The notes beneath the pieces were generated by a model. That model was not told where the DNA came from. It did not search any database and worked only from the letters and a program-made list of their open reading frames with translations. Shown one piece after another: positions 23,491 through 33,216 of a DNA stretch of 64,000 bases (the stretch's first letter is position 1; each line of letters opens with the position of its first letter). The DNA lies in the NCBI GenBank assembly GCA_029718625.1, contig CM056376.1, forward strand, positions 87,214,356 through 87,278,355, read 5' to 3'. The translations under genes and the position numbers were made by a program. The DNA is from Synaphobranchus kaupii (lineage: Eukaryota; Chordata; Actinopteri; Anguilliformes; Synaphobranchidae).

Positions 23491-23810
23491 CTGTTTTCTT
23501 GTCGAAATGTCCTAATGACAGATGCCACTGTATATCTGCTAAGATTTGGCTGAACTCTTAGTCCAGCGTCCCTCAGCGTCAATCCGTGGTTCACGACATG
23601 GTCAACTAGTGTTGCGCGAATTTCATTTGATAAATTTGGTCCTCTTCTTCTTTGAGCACGTTCTCCTCCTGCTTCAGGTCTTCCTCTTCCTCTACCTCCA
23701 CCTCGGCCTCTACCTCTGGCATGGCCTCCGCCTCTTCCTCTTCCTCTACCTCTACCTCTACCTCCTCTACCTCCTCCTCCTCCTCTGTGGATTCCCCCTC
23801 TCACCCTCAC
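23491..23810 (-). pseudogene. transposon A transposase exon 1 (RG-rich N-terminus + HTH), no start codon seen
   Basis: The frame encodes a Gly/Arg tract (RGRGRGRGRGGGHARGRGRG), then LSNEIRATLVDHVVNHGLTL and NLSRYTVASVIRTFRQENR, homologous to exon 1 of B. Upstream the frame meets a stop (TAA at 23829-23831) without any ATG, so the initiator has been lost or lies in another exon. The donor AG|GTTAAA is weak. Confidence 0.78.
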
Positions 23811-24212
23811 TCTTCTTCTTCTGACTCCTTACATTTTGGTTGAAGACAGGTGAACTCACCTGCTGTATTTGTATAGTGTTTAAACCTGATTGGTGTGTCT
23901 ACAATTAAGCAATCTTGTGTTTGTACACCTGATGGCTGTGTTTAACCAATTGGCTCATAGGTGTGGTAATTTGACAGTCAGTGCTTTGGAATTGCAAGGA
24001 AGTGACATCATGATATACTTCTGTGTCTAATGTATACAAGTGTGTTTAGTGTTTTGCAAATCACTGTGTGTATTGTTTTGCAAAAAGTGTGAGGCTGACA
24101 TTGTGCTTATAGAGGTGCAAATCTGGGCCGATGTTTTGCTCCTTGAGTGTAAGGTTTTGATAATTGTGTAATACTTTTGATTTGAGTGTTTATGCAATCG
24201 AAAAAAACTGTA

Positions 24213-27200
24213 ATAAACTATAATATTCACAGAGATATATTGATCTATTGATCCCCTTTTATTTACCCATATTTCAGTGATTTAAATTACTTGCTTAGCA
24301 AGCACTGTTATCTGTGTGAAAATGCAGGGCTAGTCATACGTCTGGGTATTTACTGAAGAAATTCAGGTTGAGTACATTGCTTTAGGGTACATCAGCCATG
24401 GAACATCCTGGTTACAAACCCAGTGATGTGGCACCACCCAACACTGTCAACCTAGCAGTACAGCGTTGCATTTAACTCCTGTTATGCTAGCTTTTCTGTC
24501 TTGCATGATGTGTAGCAAGCATAATCAAATCAGCTTTAAGAATAAGGAAATGTCTGAGCTTGTAAGGAACACATTGAGTTTACCTGGAGCTCAATACAGA
24601 TGTGGACGTGGTGGGGATGGGATAAAGTAAATATTGCGGTTTCCTTGTGCTCATGTAAAGGTTTTGAGGGGGGATATCATTTTCTCAGAAAATACTGTTC
24701 CATTGACTGTGTAAAATGGTGTAGCTGTATTAAAACAGAATTAATTGCCATCGTCCAATACCAAATGTAATGAAGTCTTCTCAAATTTCAGATATTAACA
24801 TTTTTATTTTAAATTTAGATGAAAATATAACATCCCATTGTCTACAGAAAAAAAATATTATTATTTAAAGTAGACATTCAAAAATATTATTTTCATTAAA
24901 AAATGTCGCTTGAGAGTATGAAGTGACATTTGAATGGTACACAAAGTGACACTGGGGACAACTAGTTACGAGTATATTTCTAGTCTGTAACTGTGTTAAA
25001 ATAATTTTAAAAAATTGACAACATACTAAATTGTTTCGTTTAAACATTCAAGTTGTAAATTATTAACATCATAGTCAAGAAGGGGTCAAACGTGACATGG
25101 CTGTGACTCTGCTGTGCTTATCTTATGTGACTTCTGATGTGTTTCCTTATCTTCTGAACTGTCTGAATCTTTATTTAAAAATAAATAATGAATGAGCCAT
25201 TAAATAGATATGGCAACTGACAGCAGTGGGAATTCAAAGCAAAATGGCGAGCCTGCTTTGTTACCCAAATCATTTTTTTTTTTTTCGAGAGCACAGATAA
25301 AGAGCTTGGCAGTGACTGTTCTATCTCTCTCGTCTGATTTGCAACCACTTTGTTTTTTTTTTTCTAGAAAGGAGTTTGTGTTGCTTGCTTGGGTAAGATG
25401 TGCTTTGTTCTGTATTGTGTGTGTGTGTTTCAGTGAAACAAAACTAAAAACCACACTTAAGATAATGCCAATAGTGATAAACTCATCTCGGAGAATTCCG
25501 GAAGTTATAATTCCTGTTCAGTTCAGGGAAAGCAACCATTCACACAGAAGGCAATGCTAACAGCAGCACCATGCCAATGGAAATCATCCTTCTGTTTCAA
25601 TATGGTGAAATTAGATGCCCCCGGATATATTCTCAGATATTTAATTAAATATCTTCTGAGCTAGCCCGACACAAGAGCACTACTATTATATTGGAACATT
25701 AAAAACACCATCATGTTTTTAGCTATCGTGAGACAGAAGAGGCTCTATTTTATTAGATATATTGCCCTCTAAATAATTTTTTTTCTACAGGTACTGTAGC
25801 TCTTGGGTACACAATGTGCCAGGTAATATACTGCAAAGTCATGCCAGTACCACATCAATAATAGCATACCATGGCTGCTAGTTCCTTTTTTCGATGATGG
25901 CTGTACTCTCAGCATAATGCCACTTTTTAAAATGATATGACCTGTGGAGTAAAATATAAAAAAATAAGTAAAGAGCAAAACCATATTTTCATTGTATGGA
26001 AAAGTCAACTTATTCTAAATGCATGGCCTTGGAGTTCCCATGACTGAATCAAACAGATAAATCATGTTGTCTCGGTGACCTTCCAGAAGATCAGTACGTC
26101 TTAATACACTTCTCTGGACAGTAACAGATGTGAATTATTTTTATATAAAGATTTGTCAGGTTCTTCTCTCCTTATTAAAAAGACCATTGCTATTTATAGC
26201 CATTTGATTTAAGGCTCTTTTGTTGATGTATGTCTAAACATAGGACATTTTAAGTCTTTATGGAAAATATCCTTTTTAGAAATGCAACATCAAAGTTTGA
26301 CATTATTTACATCAGCAATCAGCATTGCGAGTGTGTTACCGCCGTGCTTGTTCTTCCAATGGTCCTCCAGAGTCTTTTAAATAATTGCTTTGATTATTTT
26401 AAAAAAAAAGTCTTGAAATCAGACTTCACCCTTTATACAATGGTTTTTTTTGTTAGATATGCAAATCTGTGCTTTGCATAATAGATTTTTTTTTTCTGTG
26501 TACTCTGTTCCACAGAGAAGAATTCTCAAACAAGAGAATTTTCTGGCAGTGTAAATTATGCATTTATTGTTTTTTTGGAAATCAAGTTTGTGAGGGTGAA
26601 CCACCCCCGAGGCTGAGGCTGGGGGGATGGGGGGGGGGGGGGGATTATTTGCATTCAGGATGTAGCAGCTCTGCGCATGCAGCCGTGCTGAGTGGAGAGA
26701 GGAGTGAAATGTGAAGAAGGAAGGGGGGGTGTGCGGGCTGGTTGGAGACGGTGTGAGGGATGTGGAGCGAGCGCTTCTAATCTCTTTTTGATTTGGGCTC
26801 GTTGTTCTCGGCAGGGCTTCGTCATCAAATCAAATCAAGGCCCTGCACGCGACGTGCATTATAAATCACCACTGCTGCTGAGTGAGCGGTGTGGAGTGGA
26901 CGAGAAAGGTATTGTGGGAGGTGGGTTGAAAGGCCTCGGTTTGGTTTAGATTAAGTGAGGGCAAGAAGTGTCCGCGGTACGAAAGCTCTCCGGCGCTGCT
27001 TGTCGTTTGGTAACGTTCACACCTTTCCGCCACTGCGCTAATGAGTTTGGAAGTGAGGATGCAACCATGTAATGCTTTGGACTAAATCGAGACAGACAAA
27101 GGATACATTTTAAAAGCAGCGTGTGCCACCTCTTCAGAGATACCTGATGTAAGGGCTTGGCAGCCGTGTCTACGCGGCGCGTTACTTTAATGTTTATATC

Positions 27201-27308
27201 AGGACTCAAGACAGACAGAAAGGGCAAAAAATGGAACAAATGAAACCTGATTGGCTGAATGCTAGCTAATTGTAAAAATGCGCCTTTTGGATAAGGGTTG
27301 GATTAGGG
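24213..27308. other. intron 2 between transposon A and the 27.3-kb hAT MITE
   Basis: Contains a degraded copy of a dispersed fish repeat (24341-24446) and a T-rich/AT-rich body. A G-run at 26630-26643 is followed by a GC-richer, CpG-containing patch at about 26660-26960 with a TGCGCATGCA (NRF1-like) site at 26671-26680. No coding exon was recognised. That patch could be an alternative promoter or exon, but the evidence is weak. Confidence 0.35.
24341..24446 (+). repeat. degraded copy of the dispersed fish repeat also at 32.4 and 39.8 kb
   Basis: The order of motifs TACTGAAGAAATTCAGGTTG, AGTACATTGCTTTAGGGTAC and GGTTACAAACCCAG parallels the better copy at 32378-32612. Only the second half is retained. 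Confidence 0.55.
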
Positions 27309-27524
27309 CAGGAGTGGGGAATTTTATCCGTACAGGGCCGGTGTGGGTGCAGGTTTTTGTATTAGCCTGGCACTAAGACGCCTGATTCTACTTATCAAAG
27401 GTCTTGATTGAAGACCATGATTAGTTAATTAGTTGAATCAGGTGTCTTAGTGCTGGGCTAAATCAGAAACCTGCACCCACACCGTTGCAGGTTTTTGATT
27501 TTCGGATAAGATTCCCCACCCCTG
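27309..27524. mobile_element. hAT-type MITE, 216 bp
   Basis: Ends CAGGAGTGGGGAATTTTA and, at the right, AAGATTCCCCACCCCTG. The flanking 8-bp duplication has one mismatch (GATTAGGG at 27301-27308, GGTTAGGG at 27525-27532). The interior is partly self-complementary (GCACTAAGACGCCTGATT with AATCAGGTGTCTTAGTGC). Confidence 0.8.
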
Positions 27525-27532
27525 GGTTAGGG

Positions 27533-28774
27533 TATTGCTGTCCAGAAGGCATTCAGTAGGGTATTGCTCTTTCCTGTTTGGGAGCCCCTTTCTAGAAGGA
27601 CAGGCGGCCATCCACCCGTATTTCTTCCCTTATCACCAGGACAGGGGAAGGGCAAGCCGTAGTTCATATGTCAAAGCTGCCAAACCGCTTTTTTTTCCTG
27701 AACAGCTTTATGATTATTCTAGACAGGAACTGTAAAAATAGTTGATCTATTTCTGTTTGCGAGAGATCAACATGAAGCAAAAGAGGAAAGACCGAGGGAA
27801 AGAGACAGAGAGGTTGAGTCAGAGTGAGAGAAATATGGAATCAGAAAGCCTAGGACAACCAGGTCATCTCCCTTCAAGATTGTCAGGGGAAGCAGAGAAC
27901 TTAGCTTTAAGCTTATAATTGTACTGAAGCTGTTTATAATTGTTATTAATAATTAATGCCTGCTAAATTAGTAAGAGGCGGCCATTGGTTGTGAATTCCT
28001 CTTTAATTAACTATTTCTAATTTTGTAGCAACAAAATTCACTTCACATTTTGCTGATTTTAAATGTGAAAAGGTTCGTGGCACATTTTATTTAGAACAGC
28101 ATATTGGGTGCCTGAGATTAATTTTAAGTTCACTCAAACCACAGGTCTACATTACTGGTGAACTTCAGAAATTTGTCATAGTGTCACATTTGTGGGGAGG
28201 AGGGGGATTCCACTGAGATTTCTTGCCCACAAAGGTGGGATTCACCCTGGAATGCACTCGAAAACCCAGACGATGGTAGCCATCTTTTGGAACATTTCTC
28301 CAAAACCAAAAAAAAAGTGTCTTTGATGTGCAACTGGTGAAACCTTCTGCAGTTCTGGTCAACTGAATATGGAACAGATATTGAGAGATATTTTAAAATA
28401 AAATTTTAATGCTGCAATGGGACTTATTTGGTTAAGATCTGACTTTTGAGTGTTCGTTTCATCACATCAAGTTGCAATTAGTGTTTGGTGACTTGAAAAC
28501 AGTCATGAAACAGTCATGAGTGGATACTTTCTCCTGTCATTGTTCCAAACAGGTTTTTGTGTCTTTATCAAATTAAATAAAATCATATCAAGGCCCAGCA
28601 TGATATATAAATTATGAATCACTGTGGGACTAAGCGAGAGATGGAAATAATTTTTAGCTGCAATTAGTTATCATCCAATATTATTCAAATGTGGAGTAAG
28701 AGGAGGCTTGGAGGCTCAGGAAAGAATTCACCTGGCATTTACTGTTCTCTCACATTTGTGTGTTCATTTTTGTA
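27533..28774. other. intron 2, no feature recognised
   Basis: AT-rich sequence with no exon, bounded repeat or RNA gene that I can support. Confidence 0.4.
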
Positions 28775-28896
<122 letters not shown>

Positions 28897-29372
28897 CACG
28901 CTCTTCATGGGTACATCCCAGGGCACATTGCCTGAAACAAAAAACAGCCTAAAAAGTTCAAACTAAGAGGAATTGGCACATGAGAACATGTCCTCCCCCC
29001 AACTGTTTTTAACCAGCAATGAGGAACCACCAACAGTTCAGCAGTAGCTGAGTGCAGAGTGCGACAGAGAACATAATGTTCAATCAAATCCTGCAAATAT
29101 GAAGGTCTAAGGCAATTAAGTGTTTTGTAGGTAGTTAGCAACACTTTAAATTCAACCCTGGGTTTAACAGGGAACCAATGCAATGATTTATGGACAGGAG
29201 TGACATGCTTTGAGTGGCGTGTGTGGGTAATTACTCTGGCTACTGCGTTCTGTACTAACTGAAGCCACTAATATAGAGCTTGGTAGGCCTGTAGACATTG
29301 ACATTACAATAATAAGCCTAAACATTATAAAGGCATGAACCAGTAATTTGGCATCTTCCTTAGACAAAATTG

Positions 29373-29579
29373 AAGAGTGTTTTTCTAAAACTCACTCAGT
29401 CCATTTTGACCAATTTTGAGAAGTTTTTGTTTATTTAGTTTTTTGCATAAAAAAAATCACATTTTAATACTTCAGTAACTGTGTAAAAGTAAAACTGCAA
29501 ATATCTCACCATTTGTCATAAAAATAACACCCACTTATGGTATATCAAAACAGAATGAGTTTTGGAAAAACACTCTTTC
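29373..29579. mobile_element. MITE, 207 bp, inserted in the L2 LINE
   Basis: Inverted ends AAGAGTGTTTTTCTAAAACT and (inverted right end) GAAAGAGTGTTTTTCCAAAA. Flanking ATTG at 29369-29372 and 29580-29583 could be a short target duplication. Removing the insert plus one ATTG restores the LINE frame (VKLRP|ILSKED), which confirms the borders. Superfamily not assigned. Confidence 0.7.
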
Positions 29580-30145
29580 ATTGGTCTCAGTTTCACAATA
29601 TTGAGTGTGGTTTCAGAGAGTGGCCATCAAATGTCACATCTAAACATGGGAACTTAGTCAGACTGTGCCTGGAGCCAACCAGCAAACTGTTTTTTGTGAG
29701 TTCAGTTTAAAGCAATGTGTTGTCATCCATACCTGGATTTCACTGAGACACTTGAGACAGAGCAGCCACCACTGTCTCTGGTTTTGTGGGAAGTGTGTAG
29801 TATATTTGTGTGTCATCAGTGTAACAGTGAAATCCAAGCTTCTCAATAATGGCAGAAAGAGGGAACATATACAGGCTGAACAACAGTGGCCCAAGCACGG
29901 ACCCCTGTGGGACACCATACCGCACATCACCCCTTTCAGAGCACGAATCACCTAAGCAAACAAGTTGTTGGCGGTTTTACAAATAGAAGGAAACCCACTC
30001 AAGGGCAATGCCTCCAATTCCTGTATGAGAGTGCATTCTTTCCAGGAAGATTATGTGATCAACAATATAAAAAGCAGCTGAGAGATCCAAAATAAATAAA
30101 ATAGATAGCTGTCCAGCTGACTGTATCATTGTTGACCCTTATTAA

Positions 30146-30661
30146 CCCTCCTATTATATTTGTGGTCAGTTTGACCCCATTCAGTATTTGTCATCCCTTA
30201 AAAACCTTATTTTTTAATCTTTTATGATTTTCCTTATTAGGTGGAATTAATTGAGAAGCATGAATAAACATAATGTTGTTTTCAAGTCCTGTACCAACTT
30301 TGCATACAGAGGTGTTGTGTGGGGTCATTTCGACCCAAGGATCTGTAACTGTATAAAACATAAGAAAATATGCTTTAAAATAAACTTTTTTATTTTTATC
30401 TCAGATGTTTGTGGGTGATTCTGGGTACTTTCCCATAGAGGTTTTAAACTTAACAAACTTTCACTTACCTCTGGCTCTAAAATGAGGATTTTTAATATTT
30501 AGGGATAAAATGCTAGTAAATTAAAGCATTAAGCATTAAGAAGGCAACACCCAGCGTGTCAACATTTTTATATTACAATACTTTTGTGTTGGTTTAAACT
30601 GTCAGGGTCAATTTGACCCCAGACATAAAAGGTGTAATAAAATGTCAACATAATAGGAGGG
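30146..30661. mobile_element. TTAA-flanked MITE (piggyBac-like), 516 bp
   Basis: It starts CCCTCCTATTAT and ends with the inverse ATAATAGGAGGG, with TTAA on both sides (30142-30145, 30662-30665). Subterminal GGTCAGTTTGACCCC and GGGTCAATTTGACCCC motifs occur near the ends, and a related GGGGTCATTTCGACCC lies inside. TTAA targets and CCC/GGG ends point to piggyBac; Kolobok also uses TTAA. It is inserted in the L2 LINE, whose frame resumes across the gap. Confidence 0.8.
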
Positions 30662-30960
30662 TTAAAGTAGTCTCAGTGCTATGTCCAGAACGAAAGCCAG
30701 ATTGAAACTTCTATCAAGTAATTTCTATCAAGATAGTCTCGGTTGGTTTGCCACAATTCTTTCTACCACTTTTTCTACGACAGAAATGAGATGTTGGAAA
30801 TTGGCCTATAGTTCCCCAATTCCTCAGTAGACAGGTGGCATTTTTTTCAAGAGTGGTTTAACCACAGCCAATTTTAAATCAGAAGGAACTGTTCCAGATT
30901 TCAGTGAGGAATTGACAATGTAAGTTAGAATTGGAGTCAAAGTAGGGGGACGTTCCTTGA

Positions 30961-30995
30961 TGGGCCAGGTGGGCTGGCCTACAGTTAGATGAGTT
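30961..30995 (+). repeat. left arm of a perfect 35-bp inverted repeat bracketing sfmbt2 exon 3
   Basis: Begins TGGGCCAGGTGGGCTGGCCT and is exactly reverse-complementary to 32614-32648. Similarity stops sharply at both edges. The 1.6 kb between the arms contain exon 3. Confidence 0.9.
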
Positions 30996-31228
30996 CAGTG
31001 CCCTTCATGTTTGGCTCTGTACTCCACAATTTCAGATTTGTAGATCAAACAATTACATTTAACACTTAATGTTGTTAAAGTGCAGATTCTGAGCTTTAAT
31101 TTTATACATTTTGGTTTCACCATGTATAAATCACAGGAGATTTTATACATAGCCCCCCATTTCAGGGCGCCATAATGTGTATGTGCGTATTGTAATGTAT
31201 ACTGTCAGGTATGGTGAGATTTTAGTTT

Positions 31229-31259
<31 letters not shown>

Positions 31260-31624
31260 AAGACATTAGTTAGTAGAAGATTTTTAGATCCTCTTTTAGA
31301 CTGATAATAGATGTTTAATACCTGTATTTAAACATACCACAAATACTGTTGTACGTACATCATTTTTATATATCTGCAGCAAACCCTGCTGATGCACCTC
31401 TGTACTCGGTGCCTCTGTACTAACACTATCGCCCCAGTGTATTGTAAAAATATAGTAAACACTATTGCTGTACGGTGTTTTTATACATCTGTAATAAATG
31501 ATGTTGCTGTACATTGGTTTTACACCCACAGTGAACACTACTTCCATTACATACAGAATTTTCAGTTCCCTTCATGAATGATTTATCATTTGATTTTTTT
31601 TTTTTTGTCTCCTTCAATTTAAAG
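30996..31624. other. repeat-derived intron 2 tail before exon 3
   Basis: Starts with a CAGTGCCCTTCATGTTTGGC block that looks like the end of a dispersed element. It contains a T/G homopolymer run at 31230-31258 and ends with a T-rich tract before the exon 3 acceptor. Confidence 0.45.
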
Positions 31625-31713
31625 CGATCAAGGAGAAGTACAGCGACTGGACAGAGTTTCTGATCCAGGAGCTAACGGGTTCCCGGACCGCGCCGACCAA
31701 CCTGCTGGAAGGG
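31625..31713 (+). CDS. sfmbt2: sfmbt2 exon 3 seen: MBT1-MBT2 linker and start of MBT2
   Basis: Acceptor AATTTAAAG|CG after a poly-T tract, donor GGG|GTGAGC. It completes the Ala codon from exon 2 and reads [20 protein letters not shown] then TAPTNLLEG, the DW-EFL helix that begins each MBT module. It is phase 1 in and phase 0 out, and 89 nt long. It sits between the two arms of a 35-bp inverted repeat. Confidence 0.92.
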
Positions 31714-31816
31714 GTGAGCACAACCTTCATGCTGCATTCACAATGCAAGGGGGCACACAAGTGATTAATCCCTGTGATTTCAATTCTTAAGTAAAGGCAA
31801 ACAACTGAGGTACCCA

Positions 31817-31925
31817 GTTAGAATAGAATAGAATAGAATAACTTTTATTTTCCCGTTTGGGAACTTCAGTTGTAGCCTCAGCAACAACAAAAAGACAGAG
31901 ACAGTGGGGTAGACTCACAGCACAC
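31817..31925 (-). repeat. probable LINE 3' tail fragment
   Basis: Four GAATA pentamers are followed by an AACTTTTATTTTCCCGTTTG block, the antisense of a LINE 3' UTR ending in short tandem repeats. No coding part is present. Confidence 0.4.
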
Positions 31926-32377
31926 AAACAAACATATCAAATATCATTTCATTAATCAAGTGAATTAAAGTGGAGGTTAAGGCTTGAATGAATCATTTTA
32001 CACCATTATATCAGGATCAAAGTATGCTGCATATGTTAAAAGACCAGGGGCCTTTAAAGCTGAATCTGTCCAAAGGTTGTTAAATGTGAAGTTGCTGATA
32101 GTTTGCTGATTTCCGTGATAACTCAGTTCCTGAGTGGGAACGATTGGTCCCGCTGCTATTTGTTTTGAAATCCAGACCAATCACAGGATCTGACTCAGTG
32201 GAATATGAAAGCCTATGTAAACCAGTGGATGCAGCCATAGAGGAGGGCTGAGACTTAAACATTAACAAAACCCTCGTAATGTTTGATCTTGCTGTAATTC
32301 GGCTGTTCATACCTTTGACTGCACTGGCAAGGAGTTCCAGTTCAGGAATTATACTTCAAATACTATGATTTCCTGTC

Positions 32378-32612
32378 CATTACATTACATTACAGTACAT
32401 TACAGGCATTTAGCAGACGCTCTTATCCAGAGCGACTTACACAACGTTTTTTTTTACATATTATCCATTCATACAGCTGGATATATATATTGAAGCAATT
32501 CAGGTTAAGTACCTTGCTCAAGGGTACAACGGCAGTGTCCTACCTGGGAATCGAACCTGCAACCTTTCAGTTACAAGGCCAGTTCCTTACCCATTATACT
32601 GCACTGCCGCCC
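32378..32612 (+). repeat. dispersed fish repeat (CATTTAGCAGACGCTCTTAT family)
   Basis: Starts after ATTACATTACA repeats with GGCATTTAGCAGACGCTCTT and ATCCAGAGCGACTTACA, then AGTACCTTGCTCAAGGGTAC and GGGAATCGAACCTGCAACC. The last block resembles a tRNA B-box/TpsiC region, so a SINE-like origin is possible but not shown. The same repeat occurs at 39786-39928 and 24341-24446, all in + orientation. Confidence 0.75.
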
Positions 32613-32613
32613 A

Positions 32614-32648
32614 AACTCATCTAACTGTAGGCCAGCCCACCTGGCCCA
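32614..32648 (-). repeat. right arm of the 35-bp inverted repeat around exon 3
   Basis: Ends CCAGCCCACCTGGCCCA and is the exact reverse complement of 30961-30995. It directly follows the end of the dispersed repeat at 32612. Confidence 0.9.
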
Positions 32649-33216
32649 AGTGACAGAGCAGCCTTCAGGATTGACCATTTCTGTTGAATTATATGCAGCA
32701 TGATGTAAGAATTGCGTAATCAGCATAATAACGGTGCCAAACAGACAGAAGATCCATGTTTTGTTTTCTAATATCCTCTCATGTGGACATGTGACGATAT
32801 GATTATACAATTACAGGCTAATTGCAAGGTGTTCCTCTGTGCAAAACAACAATATGATGTTATTACAGACAAATGTGGAGAAAGAGTTACATTGTACAAA
32901 GATTACAATGGACTAGCACAAACTCTTTCACGCATAAGCCGTAAGAGCAGGCAGCATGATTTAATTTATGATTTTAATAGAGGCATTGGAAAGTGCAAAT
33001 ATTCTTATTGAAAATGTGGACCGCCCAGAATTATGTGCATTTTATAAGAAACGTGTGGTTGCAATGTCCCCATTATGTTTTTCACATTTTGTTTACTTAG
33101 CCAGGAGAAGCAATCACAGGTGATTTAAGAGTCACCATAACAGACACAGTGTCTCTATACACTACTGTGAATTGCTGCTCAGTGGCAGAGGGCGTAATAT
33201 TGTACATTTTTAAATA
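32649..33216. other. intron 3 sequence, nothing recognised
   Basis: No exon or bounded repeat was identified in this stretch before the Tc1 element. Confidence 0.35.

Larger units (their letters stand above)
18434..24210 (-). mobile_element. IS630/Tc1-like transposon A, interrupted by a nested LINE and transposon B
   Basis: Terminal inverted repeats CAGTTTTTTTCGATTGCTTA (left) and, inverted, CAGTTTTTTTCGATTGCATA (right) are flanked by TA at 18432-18433 and 24211-24212. With the LINE insertion and one duplication removed it would be about 2.46 kb, close to the 2.42 kb of its relative B. The minus strand carries a three-exon DDE transposase. A 3.3-kb insertion (20110-23421, including one copy of the LINE target duplication) lies in its first intron. 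TIR sequence, exon layout and protein show A and B are diverged members of one group. Confidence 0.88.
28930..30955 (-). mobile_element. L2-type LINE, decayed, with two nested MITEs
   Basis: Reading the minus strand from about 30955 downward, the order is a SSLKSGTVPSDLK-like block, SGFRSGHSTETTLIRVNND, then [17 protein letters not shown] and YTDDTQIYY (the RT catalytic motif, normally Y/FADD). Next come VITHTRHSKHVTPVHKSLHW and TYKTLNCLRPSYLQDLIEH near 29200-29080, and an end near 28930. This is the motif order of fish L2/Maui ORF2. Several stops and frameshifts, plus two insertions (29373-29579 and 30146-30661), make it dead. It is antisense to the host gene. Confidence 0.85.
28960..30955 (-). 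pseudogene. L2 ORF2 reverse transcriptase pseudogene
   Basis: RT palm motifs are visible around 29925-29800 ([10 protein letters not shown], then YTDD in place of the usual FADD). Upstream fingers-region motifs lie at 30760-30660 and 30138-30000. An in-frame TAG precedes the [10 protein letters not shown] segment, and frameshifts lie near 30830, 30700 and 29300. The protein is not expressed as one piece. Confidence 0.8.

Noticed and set aside
23546..23843. Ser/Leu-rich + strand reading frames
   Set aside because: Antisense of the Arg/Gly-rich exon 1 of transposon A.
32550..32600. tRNA gene (GGGAATCGAACC block)
   Set aside because: Resembles a tRNA T-arm region only; no full cloverleaf could be drawn and the block is part of a dispersed repeat.
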